Part shown: positions 1 through 7,867 of the stretch, in pieces
How positions within the stretch are numbered: position 1 is the stretch's first letter
Layout: each line of letters starts with the position of its first letter
Origin: JAQGMO01 sp050954505
Lineage (GTDB): Bacteria; Pseudomonadota; Gammaproteobacteria; Burkholderiales; Burkholderiaceae_D
Assembly (NCBI GenBank): GCA_050954505.1
Contig: JBPBPY010000404.1
Location: forward strand, 1 to 15,977
Length of the DNA stretch: 15,977 nt
Direction of reading: 5' to 3'
Notes under the pieces: model-generated
What the model was told of the DNA's origin: nothing
Database searches by the model: none
What the model saw: the letters and a program-made list of their open reading frames with translations, nothing else
Position numbers and translations under genes: made by a program

Positions 1-2
1 CG

Positions 3-2246
3 CGCAACAGCTTCACACCCGGGAGTGTTCCGGCGTTTGCCCCCGGCGCAGGGTGGCGCTATACGGCCCATCCTGCTTTTGCAGCTGGAAATTTTTCGGC
101 AACCCAGGCCAGTGATGACGATGAGGATGAAAACGAAGATTCCGATGCCAGCTCCTCGACTTCCTCCGCTGCTTCAGCGTCAGCGGTATCGTCGTCAGAC
201 GCTTCGCCATCGCGTTCGGCTTCACCGGTAGCGCCTGCCTGGGCATCGCCAGCACAGCAGGAATCCCCGAGAATGCCACCCGCCCCGGATCCTGAACCGA
301 TGCGGCCAGAGTCGCCTCCCCCATCGTTCACGCCGCAGCAACACGCCTCGGTTCCACCGCCGTTCGAGCCGGCTCCACCGCCACCGCCACCGCCGCCACC
401 GCCCGAGGCAGGCACATGGAAACCTGCGCCAGTGCCCGAGACCGAACGCCGCTACACCGGCGGCGCATTCGGCAGTGCAAATTTTTCCGGTGCAGGCGGC
501 GGATATGGCAGTTCCGGCCCTAGTTCCGGCCCAACCCGGCCTAAAGGCAAGCAGCGTGCCGAAGAGCCAAATCCATACAGCTCGGGAAATTTTCCTCCCA
601 GGACGTCCGGTACAGGCTGGATGCCTCGCGGCCCGAGCAAGTGGGAATCCGGCCGGCGCAATGTTCCGTTTTCCTATCTCAGTGGCCTGGAATACATCGG
701 GGCTGTAGATGGTGACACGCTGCCGGCCGAAGTGCTGAACTATTTCGACCGCTATCACGGTGTTGCCAGCTATCACATGCAGGCCTACCAGGGCTTTTGC
801 GCATATTCGATTTATCCGGGCGAACCGCTGACCAATTATCTGATCGTCAGGCGCAACCTGCCTGTGCCAATGACGGCAATCGGGCATCCGAACCGGCTGG
901 TATTTCCAGCTTATTGCGAGCAGTATTTCATTACCGAGATGCCCGTCTACCATTTTCCACCACCGCCGCCACCACCACCACCGGCGTCTGCCTTCTTTTC
1001 TCATCCACATCCGTCGTTTACGCCCGACCCTTTTGCTGCGCGCATGCCGCGCCCCTCGACCAGTGCGGGCAATGGCGCGGATTATTTCGACTCCATGCCA
1101 CCCCCACGCGGACCAGCGTCTGGCCAGCGCAATGGCTTGTTCAACCCGAATGCCAGGCCACGGGAGCGCACCAAACATTTTTTCCATTCGCGTCGCAGTG
1201 AACCACCGCCGCGAGCCCGTCCTGCGGAAGATTTCGCGGGCGCGTCGTATGGCAGCTCTTCGCGGAAAAAAACCTCGGGAGGGTACAGAAGACCGCCTCA
1301 AGACCAGGATGGGTTTCAGTCAGGACATCACTTCCATCGAAACCAAGGTCGACGGCCGGGCCAGCCGCCAGAACCGGAAGTGCCGTCGGAAATCGCTTTC
1401 GTCCAACGCGAGGTAGAACCGTTGTCCTTCAATGTCCACAGCCAGATCGGCATGACCGGTTTCAAGGAAGGACGCATGGACCCGAACGACTTGGTCACCC
1501 AGATCGTCAACCCGTTGAAGGCAGGCGGCCTGGACGATATGCAGATGAAAGCGCTGCTTGCCAGCCTGAACCTGTTGCTCAATTTTTCATTGAACGACAT
1601 CCAACGCATCGAAGGCTTGCCGGAACTGTTTGCCGAATACGCTGCGGAAGAAAAACGCAAACTCAAGAAACTGAACAGTACCAGCGACATGAGCGATTTC
1701 CAGCGGGATGAACTTGATAAGCTGATTGCTGAAGATGTGCGCAAAAGGTTGATCAAAACAATCAGGACAACCGAGGAGGCGGCGGCACAGCGAAAATGGC
1801 CGGGTTCGGATGCGAATGTCGTGCACAAGCGCAATGAGGCTGTGATAGAGGTGATGGCAGATGTGGAGCAGTACCACAAAATAGCCGATGGCGATGCCGA
1901 CGACAGCGATGGCCGCGACAGCGTGATAGGCGCTGCGGAGAAGAAAAAGAAAAAACGTGTACTGTCACATGCGCGCATTTCGGAACTGAAAAAAATGATC
2001 GCACGCGCCAAGCGGGATCCCGACAGTGAACAAAGTTCAGCCGACCGCAAGGCGATCACGCAGACCAGGCTGAGAATGCTCAACGACAGCGCAGAGGCAG
2101 AAATCGACGGAAGGAACTTGGCGTTCGCACGTGCCTATCTCGACCATTACTACGCCAAGGTGTTCGACGTCGGTTTGTCCAGCATCGCCGGTGACAGCGC
2201 TGTACGGATCAACATCCTGAAATTGCGCAGCAAGTTGAGCAGCTAG
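3..2246 (+). CDS. Large proline-rich low-complexity protein, 5' end outside window
   Basis: I do not recognise this protein. The reading frame is open to the left edge, so the ATG at 273 is internal and about 747 residues are visible. Counting from the edge they show an acidic run (about 38-48, DDDEDENEDSD), a Ser/Ala stretch (50-85), ten prolines (125-134), a Gly/Ser-rich segment, a more globular Tyr-rich part (about 220-318), nine prolines (319-327), an Arg/Pro/Gly-rich region (to about 460), and a charged helical C-terminus with five lysines then Arg (647-652). The short motif (G/A)NF recurs at 29, 159 and 195. No catalytic motif or membrane segment is visible; any N-terminal secretion signal would lie outside the window. 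Polyproline runs followed by charged helices occur in secreted effectors and actin-modulating surface proteins, but that role is only inference. It converges on relA with an 18-bp gap. That it is coding is well supported by the long open frame. Confidence 0.85.
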   Translation, partial: RNSFTPGSVPAFAPGAGWRYTAHPAFAAGNFSATQASDDDEDENEDSDASSSTSSAASASAVSSSDASPSRSASPVAPAWASPAQQESPRMPPAPDPEPMRPESPPPSFTPQQHASVPPPFEPAPPPPPPPPPPEAGTWKPAPVPETERRYTGGAFGSANFSGAGGGYGSSGPSSGPTRPKGKQRAEEPNPYSSGNFPPRTSGTGWMPRGPSKWESGRRNVPFSYLSGLEYIGAVDGDTLPAEVLNYFDRYHGVASYHMQAYQGFCAYSIYPGEPLTNYLIVRRNLPVPMTAIGHPNRLVFPAYCEQYFITEMPVYHFPPPPPPPPPASAFFSHPHPSFTPDPFAARMPRPSTSAGNGADYFDSMPPPRGPASGQRNGLFNPNARPRERTKHFFHSRRSEPPPRARPAEDFAGASYGSSSRKKTSGGYRRPPQDQDGFQSGHHFHRNQGRRPGQPPEPEVPSEIAFVQREVEPLSFNVHSQIGMTGFKEGRMDPNDLVTQIVNPLKAGGLDDMQMKALLASLNLLLNFSLNDIQRIEGLPELFAEYAAEEKRKLKKLNSTSDMSDFQRDELDKLIAEDVRKRLIKTIRTTEEAAAQRKWPGSDANVVHKRNEAVIEVMADVEQYHKIADGDADDSDGRDSVIGAAEKKKKKRVLSHARISELKKMIARAKRDPDSEQSSADRKAITQTRLRMLNDSAEAEIDGRNLAFARAYLDHYYAKVFDVGLSSIAGDSAVRINILKLRSKLSS

Positions 2247-2264
2247 GCGTTTGCACCTTCCAGG

Positions 2265-4553
2265 CTATTGCCGACGGGCCTCGATGACGCCGTCGACATC
2301 GCGGATGACCGACAAGGCCCGCAACAACTGCGCCGTCGCACCGATCTCGGCAGTAAAGCCCATGCGCGCCTGGCCCTTGACGCTTTGCGTGCTCACCCCG
2401 ATCACATTGATTTTCTCGCGCAGGAAAATTTCCGAAATATCGCGCAGCAAACCCTGGCGGTCGCCTGCCAGCACGAAGATATCGACCGGGTAGACAGTGC
2501 CCGCCGCGGCATCGCCCCAGTCGGTATGAATGACCCGTTCGGGCGCCTTGCGCTCCATCTCCGCGAAATTCTTGCAACTGGTGCGGTGGATCGACACGCC
2601 GCTGCCGCGGGTAATGAAACCGACAATCGGGTCTGGCGGTGCCGGCTTGCAGCACTTGGCCAGCTGGGTCATCAAGCCTTCGGTGCCAACCACCAGCACG
2701 CCCGACTTGGCACCTTGCGTGACGCTGGAAGCGCGGCTCTTGCGCGGTATGACGGCATCATCGAGGCTGGAGGTCTTGCTGCCATTCTGGCGCACCACAT
2801 CGTCGGCATGCAGCATGTGTTCGACATGGCGCAGGCTGAATTCATCCTTGCCCACGGCAAGCAGCAAATCGTCGAGCTTGTTGAAACCGAGCTTGTGCGC
2901 CAGCTCTTCCAGGTTGACTGCCGTCTTGCCTTCGCGCTGCAGGGTTTTCTCAATCAGCGCGCGGCCATTGGCCAGCGTTTCCTGCTGGTCGATGGCGTTG
3001 AACCAGGCGCGGATCTTCGAACGCGTGCGCGCGCTGGCGGCGTACTCCGGCGCCAGCCAGTCGCGCGATGGACCGGCCGAACCAGCGGCCGCAGTCTCGC
3101 CCTTGGCAGTGATGATCTCCACCGTCTGGCCGTTCTTCAACGGGGTATGCAGCGGCACCATGGCGCCATCGATGCGCGCACCGCGGCAGCGGTGGCCGAC
3201 ATCGCTGTGCAGGTGGTAGGCAAAATCGATCGGCGTGGCACCATTTGGAAGTTCAATCACGCGCGCCTGCGGCGTGAGCACATAGATGCGATCGTCCAGC
3301 GTGGCCGACTTGAGTTTTTCCACCCAGTCGCGCCGCACCTCGTCCTGTGCCACGACGGCATCGACCACATCCATTTTCCACGCCAGCAGCTGGCGCAGCC
3401 AGGCAATTTTCTCATCGTACTTCTGCCCCGGCGACTGGCGCGAGCTGCCGCTGGCAGCTTCCTTGTAGCGCCAGTGCGCAGCCACCCCGTATTCGGCGAA
3501 GTGATGCATGTCATTGGTACGCACCTGCACTTCCATCGGCCGGCCATCCTCGGCGCGCACCACCGTGTGCAGCGACTGGTAGCCATTGGCTTTCGGACGC
3601 GAGATATAGTCGTCGAATTCATTCTGGATCGGCTGCCAGATATTGTGAACGATGCCCAGCACGGCATAACAGGCCTTGACGTCGTCGACGATGACGCGAA
3701 AGGCGCGCACATCGTACAGCTCGGAAAAGTCCAGCGACTTGCCCTGCATCTTGGTCCAGATGCTGAAGATATGCTTGGGCCGGCCAAACACTTCGGCGCG
3801 GATGCCTGCGGCCGCCAGTTCGGTGCGCAAGCGCTCGATGGCACCATTGACGAAGCTGGTGCGCTCGATGCGCTTTTCTTCCAGCATGCGGGCAATGCGT
3901 TTGTAGGTTTCGGGTTCGGTAAACCGGAACGACAGATCTTCCAGTTCCCATTTCAACTGCCAGACGCCGAGGCGGTTGGCCAAGGGCGCATACAGCGCAA
4001 AGGTCTCCTGAGCATAATGGCGCGTTTGCTCGTTTTCCAGCTTGCGCTCGGCAAAATGGCGCAGCGTGATCACGCGCGACGCCAGCCGCACCAGCACCAC
4101 GCGCATGTCGGTTGCCATTGCCAGCAGCATCTTGCGCAAGGTCTCGACCTGGGCTTCGGCCTGTTGCGCCGCATTCTTGCTGCGCGCCACGCCAGGTGGC
4201 ACAAAGGTCATTTCACGCAGGCGCATGAGCTGGCGCACCCCCGCCACCAGCTCGGCGACTTCGAGTCCAAAGCGGTTGGCAATGCCTTCGGCAGACTTGG
4301 GATCAATCACCGGCACTTCGAACAGCAAGCCGGCAATGCGGGTCTCGGCATCGGTCTTGAGCTGGGCCAGGACGATGGCCACGTCACGGGCAAATGCCAG
4401 CGCATCCTGCCCGGTGGGCAGCAGCTTGCCGCTGTAGAGCGGCGTGATGAATTCCAGCGCGGCGAGCACCTGCGCGCATTCGTCCGGCGCCAATCCGGCA
4501 GTGAGCTGTTGATCGAGATCGAGTTCGGTATGTGGCGAGGCGATCGATACCAT
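2265..4553 (-). CDS. relA: GTP/ATP pyrophosphokinase RelA, (p)ppGpp synthetase I
   Basis: This stringent-response enzyme makes (p)ppGpp from ATP and GTP/GDP on stalled ribosomes. The 762 residues show the RelA/SpoT order: a pseudo-hydrolase region in which the HD pair is replaced by FE (LLFEVP, about 76-81), a synthetase domain with EFDD at 312-315, a TGS domain (about 400-465), a conserved-cysteine region (Cys634-Cys635) and a C-terminal ACT domain (about 685-760). The EFDD signature and the lost HD residues are typical of RelA; bifunctional SpoT has RxKD and an intact HD. I chose ATG 4553 because AAGG lies 7 nt upstream and the length fits the family. The frame stays open to 4700, but that stretch is repetitive and unlike RelA. 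The gene is convergent with the proline-rich gene. I see no strong promoter, only a weak TATACG element upstream. Confidence 0.95.
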   Translation of the reverse strand: MVSIASPHTELDLDQQLTAGLAPDECAQVLAALEFITPLYSGKLLPTGQDALAFARDVAIVLAQLKTDAETRIAGLLFEVPVIDPKSAEGIANRFGLEVAELVAGVRQLMRLREMTFVPPGVARSKNAAQQAEAQVETLRKMLLAMATDMRVVLVRLASRVITLRHFAERKLENEQTRHYAQETFALYAPLANRLGVWQLKWELEDLSFRFTEPETYKRIARMLEEKRIERTSFVNGAIERLRTELAAAGIRAEVFGRPKHIFSIWTKMQGKSLDFSELYDVRAFRVIVDDVKACYAVLGIVHNIWQPIQNEFDDYISRPKANGYQSLHTVVRAEDGRPMEVQVRTNDMHHFAEYGVAAHWRYKEAASGSSRQSPGQKYDEKIAWLRQLLAWKMDVVDAVVAQDEVRRDWVEKLKSATLDDRIYVLTPQARVIELPNGATPIDFAYHLHSDVGHRCRGARIDGAMVPLHTPLKNGQTVEIITAKGETAAAGSAGPSRDWLAPEYAASARTRSKIRAWFNAIDQQETLANGRALIEKTLQREGKTAVNLEELAHKLGFNKLDDLLLAVGKDEFSLRHVEHMLHADDVVRQNGSKTSSLDDAVIPRKSRASSVTQGAKSGVLVVGTEGLMTQLAKCCKPAPPDPIVGFITRGSGVSIHRTSCKNFAEMERKAPERVIHTDWGDAAAGTVYPVDIFVLAGDRQGLLRDISEIFLREKINVIGVSTQSVKGQARMGFTAEIGATAQLLRALSVIRDVDGVIEARRQ

Positions 4554-4904
4554 GGAAAAACCTTGTGATGAAATGTCTGGTTGACAGTCTGGATGACTGC
4601 TTCTCGTATATTTGTTGGTTGCTGCCCGCTGCGTTTGGCAGCTTGCCTGCCCATTGCCGGTTGCTTCATGCCTGGCGTAAGGCGCCCCATGCCTGGGCAT
4701 TCATGTTCGGCAATTGATCCTTTGTGCCTGGTGCGTGGTGCGTGGTGCGTGGTGCTTGATGCTTGATGCTTGATGCCTGGTGCCTGGTGCCTGGTTCCTG
4801 GTTCCTGGTTCCTGATGTTTAATGCTCCACACTTGCAACGCATTACCCGGTCCTTCTGCCCGAAGCGCGTCAGGAGGCACTGCTGCAAATAAAAGGCCCA
4901 GCCT
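4554..4904. other. Intergenic region upstream of relA
   Basis: This 351-bp stretch separates the relA start from the RidA-family stop, both genes on the minus strand. It holds the relA leader with an AAGG ribosome-binding site, a weak minus-strand TATACG -10 candidate, a heptanucleotide tandem array and, at the RidA end, a hairpin followed by a T-rich tract. Several short frames cross it on both strands. They merely translate the repeat and I do not regard them as genes. Confidence 0.8.
4648..4829. repeat. Heptanucleotide tandem array, about 26 units including decayed ones
   Basis: The regular core is 4725-4815: thirteen 7-bp units on the plus strand in the order TGCCTGG x1, TGCGTGG x3, TGCTTGA x3, TGCCTGG x3, TTCCTGG x2, TTCCTGA x1. 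Identical units therefore come mostly in runs of three (21 bp). The 7-bp register extends outward: exact TGCCTGG units sit in phase at 4669 and 4690, related units (TGCCCAT, TGCCGGT, TGCTTCA) fill 4648-4668, and TGTTTAA and TGCTCCA follow at 4816 and 4823. The outer parts look like older, decayed copies. The core lies about 170 bp upstream of the relA start. Confidence 0.9.
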
Positions 4905-4906
4905 TC
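4886..4906 (-). terminator. Probable rho-independent terminator after the RidA-family gene
   Basis: On the minus strand AAGGC, a TGG loop and GCCTT form a 5-bp stem, followed directly by TTATTTG. The hairpin overlaps the RidA stop codon (4905-4907). The stem is short, so it may be a modest terminator. It would end transcription coming from the RidA gene, and possibly from the hydrolase and scoAB, before relA. Confidence 0.45.
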
Positions 4907-5258
4907 ACCGTACTGCAGCAGTCACCACCGCCTCGACCAGCCAGGCGGGATCGGCCAGGCCGGCAATGACCACGGTCGCCCGCGGCGGACTGCTCCCCCG
5001 CGCCACCCATTCATCCCAAGCGACATTCATGCCAGCGAAATCTGCACCATTGGCGAGATACAGCTGACACATCAGGATGCGCGATTTGTCGCTACCTGCC
5101 TCGGCCAGCAAACGGTCGATGTGGCCAAGCACTTCGCGTGTCTGGCCAATGATGTCCTGGGTTGTATCTTCGGGGACCTGTCCGGCAAGATAAATGGTGC
5201 CGTTGAAGACGGCAATTTCCGATAGCCGTTTTCCCACATGAAATCGATTGATATCCAA
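4905..5258 (-). CDS. RidA (YjgF/YER057c/UK114) family protein
   Basis: RidA-family proteins are small trimeric enzymes; the best known hydrolyse reactive enamine/imine intermediates released by PLP enzymes. The 117 residues have the family pattern: an N-terminal strand with FNGTIYLAGQVPEDTT, a central helix (REVLGHIDRLLAEAG), the segment RILMCQLYLA, and a C-terminal PPRATV carrying the conserved Arg, then LVEAVVTAA. I prefer a TTG start at 5258 because GGAGGG lies 5 nt upstream and MDINRFHVGKR resembles the N-terminus of close relatives. The frame is open to 5456, with an ATG at 5313 giving 18 extra unusual residues and no clear ribosome-binding site. It lies 194 bp after the hydrolase, so it may have its own promoter. 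Archetypal RidA activity is not certain because the family has several subgroups. Confidence 0.9.
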   Translation of the reverse strand: MDINRFHVGKRLSEIAVFNGTIYLAGQVPEDTTQDIIGQTREVLGHIDRLLAEAGSDKSRILMCQLYLANGADFAGMNVAWDEWVARGSSPPRATVVIAGLADPAWLVEAVVTAAVR

Positions 5259-5289
5259 GCCAACCCTCCAGATAATTAAGAACCGGTGC

Positions 5290-5315
5290 AATTGTTCATG
5301 CAAATTGTTCATGCA
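5290..5315. repeat. Perfect 13-bp tandem duplication
   Basis: The 13-mer AATTGTTCATGCA occurs twice head to tail, at 5290-5302 and 5303-5315, about 32 bp upstream of the preferred TTG start of the RidA-family gene. It could be a paired regulator site or a chance duplication; nothing else decides. Confidence 0.85.
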
Positions 5316-5452
5316 CCCGCATGGCGCTGTGCCAGCCGATGCGTCAACGGCTCTCGCAGCCAGTGCAGCCTCGCTGGCGTAATTTTCGCACGCCGCATGA
5401 GCGCCTGAATAGAGGACTTTCGCGCTGTGGCCGGGGCAAGGCCGGCACCGCG

Positions 5453-6331
5453 TCAAGCCAGCAGGAAATCCCTGGCCAGGGCAATCTGCGCTGGATCGAC
5501 AAAGCTGGGCGCATGACCAGCGTTGGCAATTTCAACCACATGGGCGCGTGGCCCGCGCTGGCTCATGGCAGCGGCCGTTTCGGCAGACAGCAAGTCGGAG
5601 TGCGCGCCACGTACCAGCAGCGTCGGACAGCGAATGGCATCGTAAGCTGCCCACAACAATTTTTCACCCTGCTCGGCACTCTCCACCGTGCCGCTCTGGA
5701 ACGGCACGGCCAGCGCCGGATCGTAATGGCGGCGCCAGTGCACCCCGTCCTGCACTAGGGCGTCGGCCGCCAGCTTGCGCCACTGGGCATCGGTATGCTG
5801 GCCGAACGGGGCCAGCACCCGGCGCATGTAGGCTTCACCTTCCTCGAAACTGTCAAAGCGCACTTCTTCGGCAATGTAGGCACCGATGCATGCCAGCGCC
5901 TCAAATTTCAGCACCGGGCCGACATCGTTGATGATGAATTTCCCGATCGGCGTCTGCGGCATGGCTGCCAGCCCCATGCCGATCAATGCGCCCATCGAGG
6001 TGCCGAACCAGTGCACCGTCTGCGCATCGAGACGCGCCAGCAGCGTGACCATGTCGCTGGCGTACTGCGGCACCTGGTAGAACATCGGATTGCGGAGCCA
6101 GTCCGACCGCCCGCGTCCCACCACATCGGGGCAGACCACGCGGTACTGGTCGCACAGGGCTGCCGCCAGGTCGTCGAAGTCGTCGCCGACGCGGGTGACA
6201 CCATGCACGCACACCAGCACCTTCGGGTTGCCGGGGTCGCCCCATTCCTTGTACGACATCGAATGCAGGCCGGCCGGCGAAAGGCACTGCACCGATTTAT
6301 GCACGAAGGCCGTTGCGGTGGTCGCGCTCAT
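5453..6331 (-). CDS. Alpha/beta-fold hydrolase
   Basis: This is a 292-residue cytoplasmic serine hydrolase with no signal peptide. The fold is shown by the oxyanion strand VCVHGVTR (about 40-47), the nucleophile elbow GTSMG with Ser112, an acid in GAHSDLLS (Asp246) and the catalytic His in NAGHAP (His273), so the triad is intact. The substrate cannot be read from the sequence; esters, thioesters and C-C bonds are all cleaved in this superfamily. ATG 6331 begins 1 nt after the scoB stop (TGACATG), which implies translational coupling. It is therefore probably the third gene of a scoA-scoB-hydrolase operon and may act on a 3-oxoacid, its CoA ester or a precursor of one. That substrate link is inferred from position only. 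Confidence 0.92.
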   Translation of the reverse strand: MSATTATAFVHKSVQCLSPAGLHSMSYKEWGDPGNPKVLVCVHGVTRVGDDFDDLAAALCDQYRVVCPDVVGRGRSDWLRNPMFYQVPQYASDMVTLLARLDAQTVHWFGTSMGALIGMGLAAMPQTPIGKFIINDVGPVLKFEALACIGAYIAEEVRFDSFEEGEAYMRRVLAPFGQHTDAQWRKLAADALVQDGVHWRRHYDPALAVPFQSGTVESAEQGEKLLWAAYDAIRCPTLLVRGAHSDLLSAETAAAMSQRGPRAHVVEIANAGHAPSFVDPAQIALARDFLLA

Positions 6332-6332
6332 G

Positions 6333-6986
6333 TCAGGCCAGTGCAGTCAGGTCGACTTCGGTGCCGGTCTTGGCCAGCACTTCGGCGCCGGTCACACCTG
6401 GCGCCAGTTCGACCATGCGCAAGCCGTTCGGCGTGACATCCATGACGCCAAGATCGGTGATGATGCGGTCGACCACGCCAACCCCGGTCAATGGCAGGTT
6501 GCAGGATTTCAGGATCTTGTGCGAGGTGCTGCCATCCTTGGCCGTGGCCACATGCTCCATCAGCACCACCACGCGCTTGACGCCAGCCACCAGATCCATG
6601 GCGCCGCCCATGCCCTTAACCATTTTGCCCGGTATCATCCAGTTGGCCAGGTCACCCTGTTCGGATACCTGCATGGCGCCAAGGATGGCAATGTTGATCT
6701 TGCCGCCGCGGATCATGGCAAAGGAATCGGCCGAGCTGAAGAAGGAAGAGCCCTTGAGCGCAGTAACGGTTTGCTTGCCGGCGTTGATCAGGTCGGGGTC
6801 GATGTTTTCTTCGGTGGGAAACGGGCCGATGCCGAGCAAGCCATTTTCCGATTGCAGCCAGACTTCGATATCGCCGGGTACGTAATTGGCCACCATGGTC
6901 GGCAATCCGATGCCCAGGTTGACGTAGAACCCATCCTGCAATTCCCTGGCTGCGCGCGCAGCCATTTCTTCACGTGTCCATGCCAT
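6333..6986 (-). CDS. scoB: 3-oxoacid CoA-transferase subunit B
   Basis: This is the beta subunit of a family I CoA-transferase, which moves CoA from succinyl-CoA to a 3-oxoacid such as acetoacetate. The 217 residues carry the family signature LQSENGLLG; Glu47 would be the catalytic glutamate that forms the glutamyl-CoA thioester. GIGLPTMVANY and the Gly-rich segment KMVKGMGGAMDLVAG are also typical. I chose ATG 6986 (MAWTREEM) because GGAGAG stands 5 nt upstream; a GTG 12 nt earlier lies inside that Shine-Dalgarno region. It follows scoA by 87 bp. The 3-oxoadipate enzyme (PcaIJ) belongs to the same family and cannot be fully excluded, but no aromatic-catabolism genes are near. Confidence 0.93.
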   Translation of the reverse strand: MAWTREEMAARAARELQDGFYVNLGIGLPTMVANYVPGDIEVWLQSENGLLGIGPFPTEENIDPDLINAGKQTVTALKGSSFFSSADSFAMIRGGKINIAILGAMQVSEQGDLANWMIPGKMVKGMGGAMDLVAGVKRVVVLMEHVATAKDGSTSHKILKSCNLPLTGVGVVDRIITDLGVMDVTPNGLRMVELAPGVTGAEVLAKTGTEVDLTALA

Positions 6987-7073
6987 GTCACTCTCCACTC
7001 TATCTTGTTATCAGGAAGGCCGGGGCGGACCGGTGTACCGAGCCGGCCGCGATTGAACCCGTCATGCAAAACC

Positions 7074-7775
7074 TCAGGCGCTCTTGCTGACCGTGCGCTG
7101 CTCGATGCGCTTTTCCGGGCTGGCGTTGACGACGATGCGATGGACAAAGATGCCCGGCGTATGCACCTGGTCGGGATCGATCTCGCCCACCTCGACCAGC
7201 TTTTCCACTTCGACGATGGTGACCTTGCCGGCCATGGCGACATTCGGATTGAAATTGCGCGCCGTCTTGTTGAACACCAGGTTGCCGGACTTGTCGGCCA
7301 TGTAGGCCTTGACCAGCGAAACATCGGGAACCAGCGAGCGCTCCATGACGTACTGCTCGCCATCGAACTCGCGGATTTCCTTGCCTTCGGCGACGATGGT
7401 GCCCACGCCGGTCCTGGTGAAGAACGCCGGAATGCCTGCACCGCCGGCGCGCAGCTTTTCAGCCAGCGTGCCCTGGGGCGTGAACTCCAGCGCCAGTTCA
7501 CCGGCCAGGTACTGGCGTTCGAATTCCTTGTTTTCACCGACGTAGGAAGCGATCATTTTCTTGACCTGGCGCGTGGTCAGCAGCTGGCCCAGGCCAACGC
7601 CGTCAATGCCGGCATTGTTGGAAATTGCCGTCAGGTTCTGGACGCCGGAGTCGCGCAGCGCGTTGATCAGCTGCTCCGGTATGCCGCACAGGCCAAACCC
7701 GCCCACGGCAATCGTCTGGCCATCCTTGACCACGCCGGCCAGCGCACTGGCGGCATCGTGATATATTTTATTCAT
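7074..7775 (-). CDS. scoA: 3-oxoacid CoA-transferase subunit A
   Basis: This is the alpha subunit of the succinyl-CoA:3-oxoacid CoA-transferase, 233 residues and the usual length. The N-terminal signature DGQTIAVGGFGLCGIP is the CoA-transferase family I subunit A pattern. Other typical segments are AISNNAGIDGVGLG, the FTPQGTLAEKLRAGGAGIPA stretch, and KSGNLVFNKTARNFNPN. ATG 7775 has AAGGG with suitable spacing upstream. The active complex needs ScoB, encoded 87 bp downstream. It probably lets the cell use ketone bodies or supplies acetoacetyl-CoA, with succinyl-CoA as donor. It is likely transcribed from a promoter in 7776-7920. The PcaI-type 3-oxoadipate enzyme is the main alternative. Confidence 0.94.
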   Translation of the reverse strand: MNKIYHDAASALAGVVKDGQTIAVGGFGLCGIPEQLINALRDSGVQNLTAISNNAGIDGVGLGQLLTTRQVKKMIASYVGENKEFERQYLAGELALEFTPQGTLAEKLRAGGAGIPAFFTRTGVGTIVAEGKEIREFDGEQYVMERSLVPDVSLVKAYMADKSGNLVFNKTARNFNPNVAMAGKVTIVEVEKLVEVGEIDPDQVHTPGIFVHRIVVNASPEKRIEQRTVSKSA

Positions 7776-7867
7776 ACTGGCCCTTTTCTTTGTGTAAGGT
7801 CGACAGCGAATCTGTTAGCGCTGGCATCGCATTCACATCAGGAATGCGTCATCTCCTGCCGCGCCAG

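Noticed and set aside
222..1301. Long minus-strand frame opposite the proline-rich gene
   Set aside because: Its Arg/Trp-rich translation is the antisense of proline, alanine and glycine codons. The plus frame is longer and open to the edge.
2247..2264. Bidirectional terminator between the proline-rich gene and relA
   Set aside because: The 18-bp gap shows no hairpin or T-run on either strand.
2268..4568. 766-residue plus-strand frame opposite relA
   Set aside because: It mirrors relA throughout, is rich in His, Arg and Gln, shows no domain, and relA is unmistakable.
4581..4612. Plus-strand TTGACA and TATATT as a promoter
   Set aside because: The spacer is 20 bp, and no plus-strand gene follows for more than 4 kb.
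4725..4822. CRISPR array
   Set aside because: Units are 7 bp, contiguous and without spacers, and no cas genes are present. The same applies to 15594-15663.
4307..4888. Minus-strand frame crossing the heptamer array
   Set aside because: Much of it is translated repeat (Pro, His, Thr, Arg), and the remainder is an out-of-frame reading of relA.
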